Shown here: positions 48,022 through 58,622 of the stretch, one piece after another | Numbering within the stretch: position 1 is the stretch's first letter | Layout of the letters: each line of letters opens with the position of its first letter | Assembly: GCA_029858505.1 (NCBI GenBank) | Contig: JAOUEW010000002.1 | Location: 354,851 to 418,850 of the forward strand | DNA length: 64,000 bases | Origin: Deltaproteobacteria bacterium | Lineage (GTDB): Bacteria > SAR324 > JACQKK01 | Reading direction: 5' to 3' | Position numbers and translations under genes: made by a program | Notes under the pieces: model-generated | Databases searched by the model: none | Told to the model about the DNA's origin: nothing | Seen by the model: the letters and a program-made list of their open reading frames with translations, nothing else

Positions 48022-48645
48022 ATGGCGAAGATGAAAGTGATCCGCATGGATCAAACCGAAGCGGAACCGTTGGAGGTTTCGGATCAATTGGCGGGAACCC
48101 CTTTCCGCCCCTATGTGATCCGCGATGCGGTGGTGTATCACCGGGCCAAAACACGGGCTGGAACTCACCACACCAAAGGACGCAGTGATGTGAGCGGTTC
48201 TACCCGCAAGCTGTTCAAACAGAAGGGCACCGGTAACGCGCGGCAAGGCTCTATCCGGGCTCCGCACCGGCGGCACGGGGGGGTTGTGTTCGGGCCGCTG
48301 TATCGCAGCCACGCCATTGGCATGAACAAAAAAAGCCGCAAGCTGGCTTTGGCCTCGGTCATTGCGGAGAAAATCCGCAAAAACAGCCTGATGGTGGTGG
48401 ACTCTTTGGAGCCCAAAACCCACAAAACCAAAGAACTGGCCCAGTGGTTGAAGAAACTGGAACTGAACAAATTGCTGATTGTGGTGGAAGACGTGAACGA
48501 GAACTTGGTGCTGGCTTCGGCCAACTTGCCCGGCGTGGAACTGATTCACTTCACCCAATTGAATGTGTATAACCTGCTGCGCTACCCCAAGGCATTGTTT
48601 ACCCGGGGCGCCGTGAGCCGGATTCAGGAAAGGCTGGTGGGATAA
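48022..48645 (+). CDS. rplD: 50S ribosomal protein L4
   Basis: 207 residues. The tunnel loop KGRSDVSGSTRKLFKQKGTGNARQGS and the C-terminal Rossmann-like part are typical. In E. coli L4 is the autoregulator of the S10 operon. It begins 47 bases after rpsJ and its stop overlaps rplW by one base. Confidence 0.96.
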   Translation: MAKMKVIRMDQTEAEPLEVSDQLAGTPFRPYVIRDAVVYHRAKTRAGTHHTKGRSDVSGSTRKLFKQKGTGNARQGSIRAPHRRHGGVVFGPLYRSHAIGMNKKSRKLALASVIAEKIRKNSLMVVDSLEPKTHKTKELAQWLKKLELNKLLIVVEDVNENLVLASANLPGVELIHFTQLNVYNLLRYPKALFTRGAVSRIQERLVG

Positions 48646-48926
48646 TGAACCTGCACCTGTTGAAACTGCCCCACCTGACCGAAAAGGTGATGATTCAAAA
48701 AGAAACCATGAACAAAGTGGCGTTCCTGGTGGACCCCAAGGCCAACAAAACGGAAATCAAACGGGTGGTGGAAACCCACTTTGGGGTGACCGTGCTGGCC
48801 GTGAACACCACCAAGGTGTTGGGCAAGCTAAAGCGCATGGGCCGGCATTCTGGAAAACGCCCGGACTTGAAAAAAGCCGTGGTGACCCTGAAAGCGGGCG
48901 ATAAGATCGAATACTTCGAGGGTTAA
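48645..48926 (+). CDS. rplW: 50S ribosomal protein L23
   Basis: 93 residues; sits at the tunnel exit and docks trigger factor and [36 protein letters not shown] is characteristic. Its start overlaps the rplD stop (TAATG). Confidence 0.96.
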   Translation: MNLHLLKLPHLTEKVMIQKETMNKVAFLVDPKANKTEIKRVVETHFGVTVLAVNTTKVLGKLKRMGRHSGKRPDLKKAVVTLKAGDKIEYFEG

Positions 48927-48985
48927 TTCTCCCCCCGAAAACCTTGAACCGGCCCCTTTGTGGGGCGACAAGAAGCGGAAACAAC

Positions 48986-49813
48986 ATGGGCATTCGAAAA
49001 TACAAACCGACTACACCCAGCCGACGGGCCATGAGCGTCTCCACGTTTGAGGAGATTACTTCTATCGCCCCGGAAAAGTCTCTGCTGGAACCCCTTCCCC
49101 GGAAGGGCGGGCGGAACAACAACGGACGGATTACCACCCGGCACCAGGGCGGCGGCCACAAGCGGAAATACCGCGTGATTGACTTTAAACGGGACAAAAC
49201 CGGAATCCCCGGCAAGGTCACCACCGTGGAATACGACCCGAACCGGTCGGCCCGGATTTCCCTGGTTGTCTATGCCGATGGGGAAAAGCGCTATATCATT
49301 TCTCCTGAAGGCTTGAAGGTGGGAGATTCCATCTTGGCCAGCGAAACGGCCGACATTAAAGTGGGAAATGCCCTGCCCCTGCGGGCGATCCCGGTGGGAT
49401 CCGTGGTGCACTGCGTGGAAATGAAGCCCGGCAAAGGGGCCCAGTTGGCCCGTTCGGCGGGAGCCTCGGTGCAAATCGTGTCTCGGGAAGAAACCGGATA
49501 CATTCAACTGCGGCTGCGCTCTGGAGAAATCCGCCGTGTGGCTCAGAACTGTTTGGCCACCATTGGGGTGGTGGGCAATGCCGACCATGCCAACATCGAA
49601 ATAGGTAAAGCTGGCCGTAACCGCTGGAAGGGCCTGCGGCCCACGGTGCGGGGTGTGGTGATGAACCCCATCGATCACCCCCACGGGGGTGGAGAGGGGC
49701 GAACCTCTGGCGGGCGCCATCCGGTGACCCCCTGGGGTCAGCCCACCAAGGGTTACCGCACCCGTAAAAATAAGCGTACCAACAACATGCGGGTGCAACG
49801 CCGCAAGAAGTAA
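48986..49813 (+). CDS. rplB: 50S ribosomal protein L2
   Basis: 275 residues from [14 protein letters not shown]. The RNA-binding stretch [23 protein letters not shown] and the C-terminal [21 protein letters not shown], part of the peptidyl transferase region, are intact. The frame extends upstream to 48944 without cause. Confidence 0.97.
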   Translation: MGIRKYKPTTPSRRAMSVSTFEEITSIAPEKSLLEPLPRKGGRNNNGRITTRHQGGGHKRKYRVIDFKRDKTGIPGKVTTVEYDPNRSARISLVVYADGEKRYIISPEGLKVGDSILASETADIKVGNALPLRAIPVGSVVHCVEMKPGKGAQLARSAGASVQIVSREETGYIQLRLRSGEIRRVAQNCLATIGVVGNADHANIEIGKAGRNRWKGLRPTVRGVVMNPIDHPHGGGEGRTSGGRHPVTPWGQPTKGYRTRKNKRTNNMRVQRRKK

Positions 49814-49893
49814 TAGCAGTAATCGTCGTAACGGGGTCGGCACGGGGAAATGAACCAGCCGATCAACCTGAAACCTTTGACCAGAATACCAAC

Positions 49894-50202
49894 GTGCCGA
49901 GATCGCTGAAAAAAGGTCCCTTTGTAGATGACCACCTGATGAAAAAGGCCAGCCGGGCCAAAGAAACCGACGACCGTCGGCCGATTAAAACCTGGTCTCG
50001 CCGGTCGGTGATTATGCCTGAATTCGTGGGCGTAAACTTGGCCATCCACAACGGCAACAAGTTCGTTCCGGTGTTCGTCACCGAAAACATGGTGGGCCAC
50101 AAGGTGGGAGAATTCGCCCCCACCCGCACCTACCGGGGCCATGCCGCCAAAACCGACAAGCGCGGCGCGGCTCCCGCGGCAGCGGCGCCAGCCAAAAAGT
50201 AA
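49894..50202 (+). CDS. rpsS: 30S ribosomal protein S19
   Basis: 102 residues with GTG start, [15 protein letters not shown] and [27 protein letters not shown]. The last 10-15 residues are Ala/Lys-rich and longer than usual. Confidence 0.96.
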   Translation: MPRSLKKGPFVDDHLMKKASRAKETDDRRPIKTWSRRSVIMPEFVGVNLAIHNGNKFVPVFVTENMVGHKVGEFAPTRTYRGHAAKTDKRGAAPAAAAPAKK

Positions 50203-50494
50203 ACCGGATTCCCGGCGAATAGGAACGGAATCGAGGGATGAAACGGTGATTCCCACGGTCGAGTAGGGTTTTGGTTGGAATTGTGAAGAAAAAAAGGGCC
50301 GGAAGAAAATAATGGTTTTGAAAATCAAAAAAGGGCGATAGAATAGCGGTTTAGTTCAACATGCCCCAAAACAGCTCGATGAAGAATGGGCTGCGAAGAA
50401 AAGAAGCATAAAAAGCATATTAAAAGAATAGTTTAGGAAAAAACGATAAAAGTTAGCCTAAAAAATAGACAGTTCCCAAGGAATCGGAAAAACG

Positions 50495-50869
50495 ATGAGC
50501 AAGCGAAAAACAGGAAACAAAGCGGCTTCCGAAACACCCGCCTATAAGGCGGCGGCCCTGCGGGTGCGCATTGCCCCCCGCAAAGCCCGGCTGGTGGTGG
50601 ATCTGATCCGCGGGAAAAACGTGGTGCAGGCGTTGGGAATTTTGGATGCCACCCAAAAGAAAGCCAGCCCCATCGTGAAAGATGTGCTGAAGTCAGCTAT
50701 TGCCAATGCCGAGCAAAAGAACCCCAGCGGGTTTGAAGTGGACAGGCTGAAAGTGTTGAGGGGCTGGGTTAACGAGGCGCCGGTGATGAAACGCTATACC
50801 GCCCGGGCATTTGGTCGGGGCGCTTTGATCAAGAAGCGGAGCTGCCACATTACGCTGTTTGTGGGCTAA
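50495..50869 (+). CDS. rplV: 50S ribosomal protein L22
   Basis: 124 residues; [21 protein letters not shown] and [18 protein letters not shown] fit L22, whose loop lines the exit tunnel. A 292-base spacer, A-rich and free of genes, separates it from rpsS. Confidence 0.95.
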   Translation: MSKRKTGNKAASETPAYKAAALRVRIAPRKARLVVDLIRGKNVVQALGILDATQKKASPIVKDVLKSAIANAEQKNPSGFEVDRLKVLRGWVNEAPVMKRYTARAFGRGALIKKRSCHITLFVG

Positions 50870-50912
50870 CGCCGCCGGTAAGAAATCACTCCAACTTAAC
50901 AGGGAGATCGTT

Positions 50913-51569
50913 TTGGGACACAAGGTAAATCCAATCGGAATGCGGCTGGCGTTGACCCGCGACTGGGACAGCAAATGGTACGCCGATAAAAAGGCCTACG
51001 GACCCATGCTGGAACAAGACGTGAAGATTCAGAAACTCCTCAAGGAGAAACTGAAGAACGCTGGCGTGGCCCGGGTAGAGGTAGAGCGCTCGGCTCAAAA
51101 AATGAAGATCACCGTGCATTCCGCCCGGCCTGGCATTATCATTGGCCGCAACGGAGAAGCCGCCGATGAGTTGAAAAAAGATCTGTCTCGCCGCACGGGG
51201 CGGGACGTGACGGTGAACATTAAAGAGATCAAGCGGGCCGAAATCGAGCCAAACCTGATTGCCCAAAGCATTGCCCAGCAGCTGGAGCGGCGGATCGCCT
51301 TCCGGCGCGCCATCAAACGCTCCTTGCAGTCGGCCATGCGGCTGAATATTCAAGGTTGCAAAATCATGGTGGCGGGGCGGTTGAACGGGGCCGAAATGAG
51401 CCGCACCGAGTGGGTTCGCGAGGGACGGGTTCCCCTGCACACTTTGCGGGCGAACATCGAATACGGTTCGGCCACGGCCCAAACCACCTACGGCGCCATT
51501 GGCGTAAAGGTGTGGGTTTACAAGGGTGAAGATTTCCAGCAGCCCAAACCCATGCGGCGCAAGGCTTAA
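50913..51569 (+). CDS. rpsC: 30S ribosomal protein S3
   Basis: 218 residues beginning [14 protein letters not shown] at TTG 50913, which is preceded by AGGGAG at suitable spacing. The KH domain has [11 protein letters not shown] (GxxG loop) and the helicase-like site is near [10 protein letters not shown]. An upstream open stretch to 50859 overlaps rplV and is not needed. Confidence 0.95.
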   Translation: MGHKVNPIGMRLALTRDWDSKWYADKKAYGPMLEQDVKIQKLLKEKLKNAGVARVEVERSAQKMKITVHSARPGIIIGRNGEAADELKKDLSRRTGRDVTVNIKEIKRAEIEPNLIAQSIAQQLERRIAFRRAIKRSLQSAMRLNIQGCKIMVAGRLNGAEMSRTEWVREGRVPLHTLRANIEYGSATAQTTYGAIGVKVWVYKGEDFQQPKPMRRKA

Positions 51570-51697
51570 GCCTTTTGGGTTCCTCACGCTTCCCTCATAT
51601 GGGTTCGTGAATGCCGGATGAATGAAGAAAAAGATTACAGATAGTAAGAGCGCAGAAAGAACGTCGTCATACAACGAGAGTCATCGAGAGAACACCT

Positions 51698-52108
51698 ATG
51701 TTGATGCCCAAACGCACAAAGTTCCGGAAAATGATGAAGGGTCGGATGGGAGGGGATGCCCACCGGGGATCCAAGCTCAATTTTGGTTCCATTGGCCTCC
51801 AAGCGGTGGAGCGGTCTTACGTGACCAACCGCCAAATTGAAGCCAGCCGCCGGGCCATTTCGCGGGAAGTGAAACGCAAAGGGAAATTGTGGATTTGCAT
51901 TTTCCCCGACAAGCCCGTCACCAAAAAACCCGCCGAAGTTCGGATGGGTGGGGGCAAAGGCGCCGTGGAAGGCTGGGTAAAAGTGGTGAAGCCCGGTCGG
52001 ATCTTGTTTGAGCTGGACGGGGTGGATGAACCCACCGCGTTGGTCGCGCTGAAACTGGCGGCCTATAAGCTCCCCCTGAAAACCACCATCGTGAAACGGG
52101 GGGCCTAA
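51698..52108 (+). CDS. rplP: 50S ribosomal protein L16
   Basis: 136 residues from [43 protein letters not shown] is diagnostic. L16 helps shape the A-site tRNA pocket. The gap to rpsC is 128 bases; rpmC follows after 3 bases. Confidence 0.97.
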   Translation: MLMPKRTKFRKMMKGRMGGDAHRGSKLNFGSIGLQAVERSYVTNRQIEASRRAISREVKRKGKLWICIFPDKPVTKKPAEVRMGGGKGAVEGWVKVVKPGRILFELDGVDEPTALVALKLAAYKLPLKTTIVKRGA

Positions 52109-52111
52109 ACC

Positions 52112-52303
52112 ATGGACTTTAAAGACATGAAGAGTCTTTCCAAAGACGATCTGCGCAAAAAAGTGGAAGACTGGCAAAAAGACATGTTTCGTTTCCGGTG
52201 CGAGAAAAAAACCGGACAGTTGGAAAATACCACCGTCATCCCCAAAACGCGCAAGAGCATTGCCCGGGCCAAAACGCTTTTGAACAGGAAAGACAATGGC
52301 TGA
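52112..52303 (+). CDS. rpmC: 50S ribosomal protein L29
   Basis: 63 residues; two-helix protein with [19 protein letters not shown] and [16 protein letters not shown]. It overlaps rpsQ by 8 bases. Confidence 0.93.
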   Translation: MDFKDMKSLSKDDLRKKVEDWQKDMFRFRCEKKTGQLENTTVIPKTRKSIARAKTLLNRKDNG

Positions 52304-52574
52304 AACACAAACAACAGAAGCCCGCGGACACCGCAAAGTGCGGCAGGGTACCGTGGTTAGCAACAAAATGGATAAATCCATTGTGGTGCGGGTGCTGCGG
52401 ACGTACAAGCACCCGATTTATCAAAAGGTGATGAAACGCACCAAGAACTACATGGCCCACGACGAACAAAACGCCTGTAAAGAGGGCGATGTGGTGAGGA
52501 TCATGGAATGCCGGCCCCTCAGCCGCAGCAAACGCTGGCGGGTGGTGGAGGTGATCTCCCGCAAGGAAGCTTAA
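52296..52574 (+). CDS. rpsQ: 30S ribosomal protein S17
   Basis: 92 residues; [40 protein letters not shown] and [17 protein letters not shown] are S17 hallmarks. The N-terminus carries about 10 extra Thr/Glu-rich residues. Confidence 0.96.
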   Translation: MAETQTTEARGHRKVRQGTVVSNKMDKSIVVRVLRTYKHPIYQKVMKRTKNYMAHDEQNACKEGDVVRIMECRPLSRSKRWRVVEVISRKEA

Positions 52575-52576
52575 AG

Positions 52577-52945
52577 ATGATTCAAATGCAAACCATGCTC
52601 CGCGCAGCCGACAACAGCGGAGCCAAAAAACTGATGTGCATTAAAGTGCTGGGCGGCAGCAAGCGGCGCTACGCCTCCATCGGCGACATTATCGTGTGCA
52701 GCGTGCGGGAAGCCATTCCCAACAGCCGGGTAAAAGCCGGTGACGTGGTGAAGGCCGTGGTGGTGAGGACCTCGAAGGAGGTTGGCCGCAACGATGGAAC
52801 GCTCATTAAGTTTGATGAAAACGCGGCTGTGCTGATTGATAACAAAAAAGAGCCGGTGGGAACCCGTATTTTTGGGCCCGTTGGTCGTGAACTGCGGGCC
52901 AAACGATTTATCAAAATCATTTCCCTGGCCCCGGAAGTGCTGTAA
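52577..52945 (+). CDS. rplN: 50S ribosomal protein L14
   Basis: 122 residues from [38 protein letters not shown] and [21 protein letters not shown] are typical. ATG 52577 follows the rpsQ stop by 2 bases. A frame open from 52508 only extends into rpsQ. Confidence 0.97.
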   Translation: MIQMQTMLRAADNSGAKKLMCIKVLGGSKRRYASIGDIIVCSVREAIPNSRVKAGDVVKAVVVRTSKEVGRNDGTLIKFDENAAVLIDNKKEPVGTRIFGPVGRELRAKRFIKIISLAPEVL

Positions 52946-53044
52946 GCCGGGACAGGCAGAAGGAAAAAACAGGATGACCAGTCGTGCGGGGCATCCAAGA
53001 GCGGTTGAGCAAAAACCGGATCACAAAACAGGCCACGGATATAC

Positions 53045-53392
53045 ATGAGCAGCCAAGTTAAAAAAGAAGAAGCGCCCAAATACAAAATCCGCAAGGAAGA
53101 CCAGGTGCAGGTCATCTCCGGAAAAGCCAAAGGCAAAACCGGCAAGGTTCTGCGGGTAGACAAAGAAAAAGGACGCGTGTACGTGGAAGGCTTGAACATG
53201 CTCCACAAGCACTCCAAGCCCCGCAAACAGGGCGAAAAGGGCGGCATTATAAAGTTGGAGGGGCCCATCAACATCTCCAACGTGCAATTGTATTGCTCTA
53301 AGTGCAAACGGGGGGTGCGTACTCGCATCCGCCTCCAAGACAGCGGCGCGCGAAATCGGGTGTGCGCTAAATGCAGCGAAGTGATCGGATAA
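53045..53392 (+). CDS. rplX: 50S ribosomal protein L24
   Basis: 115 residues. KOW motif [22 protein letters not shown] at about 19-40. The C-terminal half has CSKC and CAKC pairs, so it is a zinc-ribbon type of L24, as in Thermus, rather than the E. coli form. L24 starts 50S assembly. Confidence 0.94.
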   Translation: MSSQVKKEEAPKYKIRKEDQVQVISGKAKGKTGKVLRVDKEKGRVYVEGLNMLHKHSKPRKQGEKGGIIKLEGPINISNVQLYCSKCKRGVRTRIRLQDSGARNRVCAKCSEVIG

Positions 53393-53405
53393 AGGCAGAA
53401 CGAAC

Positions 53406-53984
53406 GTGGCGAAGACCCAAACAAAAAGCAAAACCAGGATTTTGACCAAAATCCAGGAGAAGTATCAAAAAGAAGTGGCCCCGGTCCTGATGAAGGAATT
53501 TGGGTATACCAACGTGATGCAGGTTCCCCGTATTTCTAAAATCACGGTGAACATGGGCGTGGGTGAAGCGGTGTCGAACCCCAAGGTGATGGAAGCGGCC
53601 CTGCGGGACCTGACTGCCATTACCGGGCAGAAACCGCTGGTGACCAAGGCCAAGAAGGCCATTTCCACCTTTAAACTGCGGGTGGGGATGGAAATTGGCG
53701 CCATGACCACCCTGCGCCGGGACATGATGTGGAACTTCTTGGAGCGGCTGATTACCATTGGCCTTCCCCGGGTGCGTGACTTTCGCGGCATTCCCCGCAA
53801 ATCGTTTGACGGCCACGGAAATTACTCCATGGGCCTGAAGGAGCAAATCATCTTCCCGGAAGTGAACTACGAAGAAATTGATAAAATTCGGGGAATGAAC
53901 ATTACCATCAACACCACTGCCAAGAGTGACCAAGAAGCCTTCCGGCTGCTGGAACTGATGGGTATGCCCTTCCGCAAAGCGTAA
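53406..53984 (+). CDS. rplE: 50S ribosomal protein L5
   Basis: 192 residues, GTG start; E. coli L5 has 179. [51 protein letters not shown] and [14 protein letters not shown] are L5 signatures. Binds 5S rRNA. The extra residues are a Lys-rich N-terminus. Confidence 0.96.
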   Translation: MAKTQTKSKTRILTKIQEKYQKEVAPVLMKEFGYTNVMQVPRISKITVNMGVGEAVSNPKVMEAALRDLTAITGQKPLVTKAKKAISTFKLRVGMEIGAMTTLRRDMMWNFLERLITIGLPRVRDFRGIPRKSFDGHGNYSMGLKEQIIFPEVNYEEIDKIRGMNITINTTAKSDQEAFRLLELMGMPFRKA

Positions 53985-54049
53985 GCAAAGCAAGGTTTGA
54001 AACGAACCGGAATACACTGGCAAGAAACAAATTTTCGAAAGAGTGAAAG

Positions 54050-54235
54050 ATGGCGAAGAAGAGCATGATTGCCAAGGCCAAGCGCAAGGCCAAATTCAAG
54101 GTGCGTCAGCATAACCGCTGCCATTTCTGCGGCCGCCCCAGGAGCTACCTGCGCAAATTTCAGATGTGCCGTCTGTGCTTCCGGGACAAAGCGCTGAAAG
54201 GCGAACTTCCCGGCGTGATCAAAGCCAGCTGGTAA
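54050..54235 (+). CDS. rpsN: 30S ribosomal protein S14, zinc-binding type
   Basis: 61 residues with [20 protein letters not shown], the four-cysteine zinc knuckle of the short (C+) S14 class. [20 protein letters not shown] leads into it. Confidence 0.96.
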   Translation: MAKKSMIAKAKRKAKFKVRQHNRCHFCGRPRSYLRKFQMCRLCFRDKALKGELPGVIKASW

Positions 54236-54274
54236 ACGCACACAGCAGAATCACCAAGATAGAGAGAATCCAAT

Positions 54275-54673
54275 ATGTCGTTCAATGACCCAGTGGCCGA
54301 CTTTTTAACCCGCATCCGCAACGCTTTGTTGCGCAAGCACGAAACCGTGTCTATCCCGGCTTCGAAGCTGAAAGCTTCTCTTGCCCAAGTGCTGAAGCAG
54401 GAAGGGTTTATTGAAGACTTTCAGATGGTCAAGGATGACCGAGGCCACGATGCCATTTCCATTACCCTGAAGTACGTGAAGGGCGCCAGCGTGATTCGCG
54501 GTCTGAAGCGCATCAGCTCTCCAGGTTTGCGGCAGTACGCTGGTTACCGGGATGTAAAGCCGGTCATGGCGGGGCAGGGCGTGTCCATTCTGTCTACCTC
54601 CAAAGGAGTGATGACCGAGTTGAAGTGTCAGGAGGAAAAAGCGGGCGGTGAACTTCTTTGCCAAGTTTGGTAA
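54275..54673 (+). CDS. rpsH: 30S ribosomal protein S8
   Basis: 132 residues, MSFNDPVADFLTRIRNALL; GLKRISSPGLRQYA and GVSILSTSKGVMT are diagnostic. In E. coli S8 is the repressor of the spc operon. The gap to rplF is 158 bases. Confidence 0.97.
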   Translation: MSFNDPVADFLTRIRNALLRKHETVSIPASKLKASLAQVLKQEGFIEDFQMVKDDRGHDAISITLKYVKGASVIRGLKRISSPGLRQYAGYRDVKPVMAGQGVSILSTSKGVMTELKCQEEKAGGELLCQVW

Positions 54674-54831
54674 CCCCAAGAAGGCCCTCTGTTGCGCGAA
54701 TAGACATAGAAAAAGACATAGAAAAAGAAGAAACAGAAAGAACCACTGAACTGAAATAAAAAAGCGCCAATAAAAAGCAACACGCAAGATTTGCAACGAT
54801 CACAGACTTCATTGAAGGAATAAAAATCGCC

Positions 54832-55374
54832 ATGTCCAGAATCGGTAAACGCCCCATTGTTCTCCCCGCCGGGGTTAAAGTGGAACAAAAGGGCCAAGTG
54901 GTGACGATCCAGGGCCCCAAGGGCCGGCAGGAATTTCACATGAACCCCTTGGTGGGGCTGGATATCTCTGCCCAGCAATTGCTGGTGAAAAAGAACGACG
55001 ACCAAAACCGCCAGGCCGATGCCCTGATGGGTACCACCCAGTCCATTCTGCAAAACATGGTGGAGGGGGTAAGCAAGGGGTTCTCCAAGAAACTGATCCT
55101 GAACGGGGTGGGTTACCGGGCCGCCGTGTCGGGCCGGAAATTGGATCTGACCCTGGGGTTTTCTCATCCGGTGAACTACCCCCTGCCCGAGGGCGTGAAC
55201 GCTCAGGTGGAGGGGAATAACATCGTGATTTTGAACAGCCACGACAAAGTGCTGTTGGGCCAAGTCGCGGCCAAGATTCGATCTTACCGGGAGCCCGAGC
55301 CTTACCAAGGAAAAGGCGTGGCCTACGAGGGCGAGCGGATTCGGCGTAAAGCTGGCAAAACCGGTAAAAAGTAA
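54832..55374 (+). CDS. rplF: 50S ribosomal protein L6
   Basis: 180 residues, MSRIGKRPIVLPAGVKV; two similar beta-alpha domains, ending EPEPYQGKGVAYEGERIRRKAGKTGKK as usual. Confidence 0.97.
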   Translation: MSRIGKRPIVLPAGVKVEQKGQVVTIQGPKGRQEFHMNPLVGLDISAQQLLVKKNDDQNRQADALMGTTQSILQNMVEGVSKGFSKKLILNGVGYRAAVSGRKLDLTLGFSHPVNYPLPEGVNAQVEGNNIVILNSHDKVLLGQVAAKIRSYREPEPYQGKGVAYEGERIRRKAGKTGKK

Positions 55375-55437
55375 ACCCATAGCAGTTGATCATCCTTTAG
55401 ACTTTTTCACCCGATCAGAACAATACAGCCGGACACC

Positions 55438-55809
55438 ATGGCCAAGAAGACAAGCAGAAAAGAACGGCAAGAACTCCGCCATCGGCGGATTCGGAAGAAA
55501 ATCAGCGGCACCACCGAACGGCCCCGGCTGGCGGTGTTCCGCACAGCCAAGCATATATATGCCCAGGTGATTGATGACCTGCAGGGGAAAACCCTGTCTC
55601 AGGCTTCTACCGTAGACAAAGAATTGCGGGGAACCCTAAAGGGGTACACTGGCAACAAAGAAAGCGCCCAGGCGGTAGGTCGGGCCGTGGCCCAGCGGGC
55701 CATCAAGGCGGGCATCACCCAAGTGGTGTTCGACCGCGGCGGCTGCGCGTTTCACGGAAGAGTAAAAGCCTTGGCCGAGGCGGCCAGGGAAGCGGGATTG
55801 AACCTGTAA
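55438..55809 (+). CDS. rplR: 50S ribosomal protein L18
   Basis: 123 residues; [34 protein letters not shown] and [24 protein letters not shown] are typical. Binds 5S rRNA with L5. Confidence 0.96.
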   Translation: MAKKTSRKERQELRHRRIRKKISGTTERPRLAVFRTAKHIYAQVIDDLQGKTLSQASTVDKELRGTLKGYTGNKESAQAVGRAVAQRAIKAGITQVVFDRGGCAFHGRVKALAEAAREAGLNL

Positions 55810-55866
55810 CACGAGAACGGGTGTTGAACCTCACCCTTCCGGATAGAACCAACCAGGAGTGCGAAC

Positions 55867-56388
55867 TTGACCGAGCGGATGGAAGAAAAGAGTGACCTGA
55901 TTGAAAAGGTCATCAAGGTAAACCGGGTGGCCAAAGTGGTTAAAGGCGGCCGCCGGTTCAGTTTCTCTGCCATTGTGGTGGTGGGAGATGGACGGGCCAA
56001 GGTAGGCGTGGGTCTTGGAAAAGCCAACGAGGTGACCGAGGCGATTCGCAAAGGCGTGGATCAGGCCAAACGGCGGATGCGGTTTCTGGTATCGGAAGGC
56101 CGTACCATTCCACACCCCGTGCTGGGGCACTTTGGCGCGTCGAAAGTGGTGATGAAGCCAGGCATGCCGGGAAGCGGCATCATCGCGGCGGCTCCGGTGC
56201 GCGCCGTGATGGAATGCGGTGGCATTCAAGATATCTCCGTGAAGAGCATGGGGTCCACCAACCCCCACAACCTCATCAAAGCCGCCATGAATGGGCTGAA
56301 CCAACTGGTTTCGTTTGAGGACGTGGCGGCTCGTCGGGGTGTTCCGGTAGAAAAACTTCGCGCGGCCAGCCACGGCGTGAAAGGCTAA
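55867..56388 (+). CDS. rpsE: 30S ribosomal protein S5
   Basis: 173 residues from TTG 55867; ATG 55879 would give MEEKSDL and is possible. VVKGGRRFSFSAIVVVGDGRAKVGVGLGKANEV and GSGIIAAAPVRAVMECGGI are S5 marks. S5 influences decoding accuracy. Confidence 0.96.
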   Translation: MTERMEEKSDLIEKVIKVNRVAKVVKGGRRFSFSAIVVVGDGRAKVGVGLGKANEVTEAIRKGVDQAKRRMRFLVSEGRTIPHPVLGHFGASKVVMKPGMPGSGIIAAAPVRAVMECGGIQDISVKSMGSTNPHNLIKAAMNGLNQLVSFEDVAARRGVPVEKLRAASHGVKG

Positions 56389-56577
56389 TGGGCACATGCC
56401 AGGCGGGAAGTTTGCTTGGGTGGGAAACCTGAGCAATCCGCGGGAATGAATTGCCAACAAATAGCCGATCATTGTTCTGGAAAGACAAAACGCATAGGCA
56501 AAAACGTACAGAGACCTTGATCTTAAAAACATTCAGTCACGCAACAGAACACAGCAGGAATAAAAACAGGAATAAAA

Positions 56578-56769
56578 ATGGCCACGGGAAAAACCGGAAA
56601 AATCAAAGTGACACTGATTAAAAGCCCCATTGGGTTTCACCGGATTCAACGGGAACACCTGAAAGGCCTGGGGTTGCGGAAACTCCACAGCACCAAAGAG
56701 CTGAACGACAACGCCACCGTGCGGGGTTTGATTGCCAAGGTTCCCCATCTGCTCAAAGTAGAGGGTTAA
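56578..56769 (+). CDS. rpmD: 50S ribosomal protein L30
   Basis: 63 residues; IKVTLIKSPIGFHRIQREHLKGLGLRKLHSTKELND is characteristic. The gap from rpsE is 189 bases with no gene. Confidence 0.95.
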   Translation: MATGKTGKIKVTLIKSPIGFHRIQREHLKGLGLRKLHSTKELNDNATVRGLIAKVPHLLKVEG

Positions 56770-56834
56770 TATTTTTTCTCCATCTCACAAAGAAATTAAA
56801 CAAAGATAGAAATTAATCAAAGATAACGGCCACC

Positions 56835-57284
56835 ATGCTTGATCAACTGAAAACTTCTCCCGGCGCCACCAAAGAACCCTTGCGCAAAGGGCGGGGGCAG
56901 GGAAGCACCCTGGGGAAAACCGCCGGACGTGGTCAAAAAGGCCAATACGCCAGAAACACAGTCCGTCGTGGATTTGAAGGGGGCCAAACCCCCCTGCACC
57001 GCAGATTGCCGCGCCGGGGTTTTAAAAACCTGTTTAAAACCCAGTTCGCCATCGTGAACCTGAACCGCATTGCGACCTGCAAAAAACTGGACGGCGTGAA
57101 AGAAATTGACCCCCAAGTATTGGCCGATGCCGGGTTGATCCGGGGAACCAGCCTGCCAGTGAAGGTGCTGGGAACGGGTGAAATCAAACGGGCGATCAAA
57201 TTGAAAGCCCATCACTTCAGCCAAGCCTCTGCCGATAAAATCAAAGCGGCGGGCGGTGAAGCCCTGGTGATTCAAGGCGATTAA
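56835..57284 (+). CDS. rplO: 50S ribosomal protein L15
   Basis: 149 residues; RKGRGQGSTLGKTAGRGQKGQYAR and GGQTPLHRRLPRRGFKN are L15 landmarks. secY starts 3 bases after the stop. Confidence 0.96.
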   Translation: MLDQLKTSPGATKEPLRKGRGQGSTLGKTAGRGQKGQYARNTVRRGFEGGQTPLHRRLPRRGFKNLFKTQFAIVNLNRIATCKKLDGVKEIDPQVLADAGLIRGTSLPVKVLGTGEIKRAIKLKAHHFSQASADKIKAAGGEALVIQGD

Positions 57285-57287
57285 CCC

Positions 57288-58622
57288 ATGCTGAGTACCT
57301 TCCAAAACGCGTTTAAAATTGAGGAACTTCGCAACAGGATTTATTTCACCCTGGCCATGTTGCTGGTGTTCCGAATAGGCGCCCATATTCCCACTCCGGG
57401 AATCGACTCCAACGCGCTGGCGGTGTTTTTTCAACGCCAGAGGGAAGAAGGCTCTATCCTCACTTTTTTCGATATGTTTTCCGGCGGGGCACTCCAACGG
57501 TTAACGGTGTTTGCCCTGGGCATTATGCCCTACATCACCGCCAGCATCGTCATTCAGTTGCTGACCATCGTGTTTCCCCTGCTGGAACGCCTCAGCAAAG
57601 AAGGTGAAGCGGGCCGCCGCAAGATCACCCTGTACACCCGTTACGCCACCATTGGCCTAGCGTTGGTGCAGGGTTTTACGATTTCGGTTGGGCTTCAAAA
57701 CATGACCGCGCCCGACGGCTCTCCGCTGGTGCAAACGGGGATGAGCCCCTGGGCTTTCCGTTTGTTGACCATGATTACGCTCACCGCCGGCACGGCATTT
57801 TTAATGTGGCTGGGGGAGCAGATTAGCGAGCGAGGGGTAGGCAACGGAATTTCCCTTATCATTTTCGCGGGGATCGTCACCGACATCCCCTCGGCGGTGT
57901 TGAACTCCTTCCGTCAATTTCAGGCCGGAAATCTACAGTTGATTTCCCTGGTGGTGGTGTTGGTCATGATGCTGGCAATCATTATTGCCGTGATTTTCAT
58001 GGAAACCGCCTACCGTAAAATTCCGGTGCAATACGCCAAGCGGCAGCAGGGGAACAAAGTCTTTGGAGGGCAGTCTTCACACCTTCCGTTGAAAATCAAT
58101 TCAGCGGGCGTGATTCCCCCCATTTTTGCTTCCTCTATTCTGGCTTTTCCTGCTACAATAGCGGGATTCATACAAATCCCTTGGGTGCAGGGATTGGCCA
58201 ATCAGTTTTTGCCCCAGGCGTTTATGTACAACGCCCTGTATGTATTGATGATCTTCTTCTTTAGTTACTTTTACACCGCAATTCAATACAACCCGGTGAA
58301 AATCTCGGATGAGATGAAAAAACACGGCGGGTTTGTTCCGGGGATACGGCCAGGGCAAAAAACGGCCGAACATTTGAACGAAGTTTTGACCCGCCTGACG
58401 TTTGCCGGAGCCGTGTATTTGTCGGTGGTGTCGGTGCTGCCCATTTTGCTGATTCGCTACATGAACGTTCCTTTCTATTTTGGTGGAACGGCGCTGTTGA
58501 TCGTGGTTGGGGTGGGATTAGATACGGTTCGGCAGATGGAAGCCTTTCTGCTGAACAGCAATTACGATGGGTTTTTACGAAAAACCAAGAAGCGCACGGG
58601 GACAAGGACGCTACGGATATGA
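57288..58622 (+). CDS. secY: Protein translocase subunit SecY
   Basis: 444 residues with ten membrane segments. FRIGAHIPTPGID near the start (TM1), FSGGALQRLTVFALGIMPYITASIVIQLL (plug and TM2), INSAGVIPPIFASSILAFP, and the conserved end TRLTFAGAVYLSVVSVLP. The channel for secreted and membrane proteins. Its stop overlaps adk by 4 bases. Confidence 0.97.
   Translation: MLSTFQNAFKIEELRNRIYFTLAMLLVFRIGAHIPTPGIDSNALAVFFQRQREEGSILTFFDMFSGGALQRLTVFALGIMPYITASIVIQLLTIVFPLLERLSKEGEAGRRKITLYTRYATIGLALVQGFTISVGLQNMTAPDGSPLVQTGMSPWAFRLLTMITLTAGTAFLMWLGEQISERGVGNGISLIIFAGIVTDIPSAVLNSFRQFQAGNLQLISLVVVLVMMLAIIIAVIFMETAYRKIPVQYAKRQQGNKVFGGQSSHLPLKINSAGVIPPIFASSILAFPATIAGFIQIPWVQGLANQFLPQAFMYNALYVLMIFFFSYFYTAIQYNPVKISDEMKKHGGFVPGIRPGQKTAEHLNEVLTRLTFAGAVYLSVVSVLPILLIRYMNVPFYFGGTALLIVVGVGLDTVRQMEAFLLNSNYDGFLRKTKKRTGTRTLRI

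Noticed and set aside
48944-48985. Upstream in-frame extension of rplB
   Set aside because: The conserved L2 start MGIRKYKPT is at 48986; the extension shows no family similarity.
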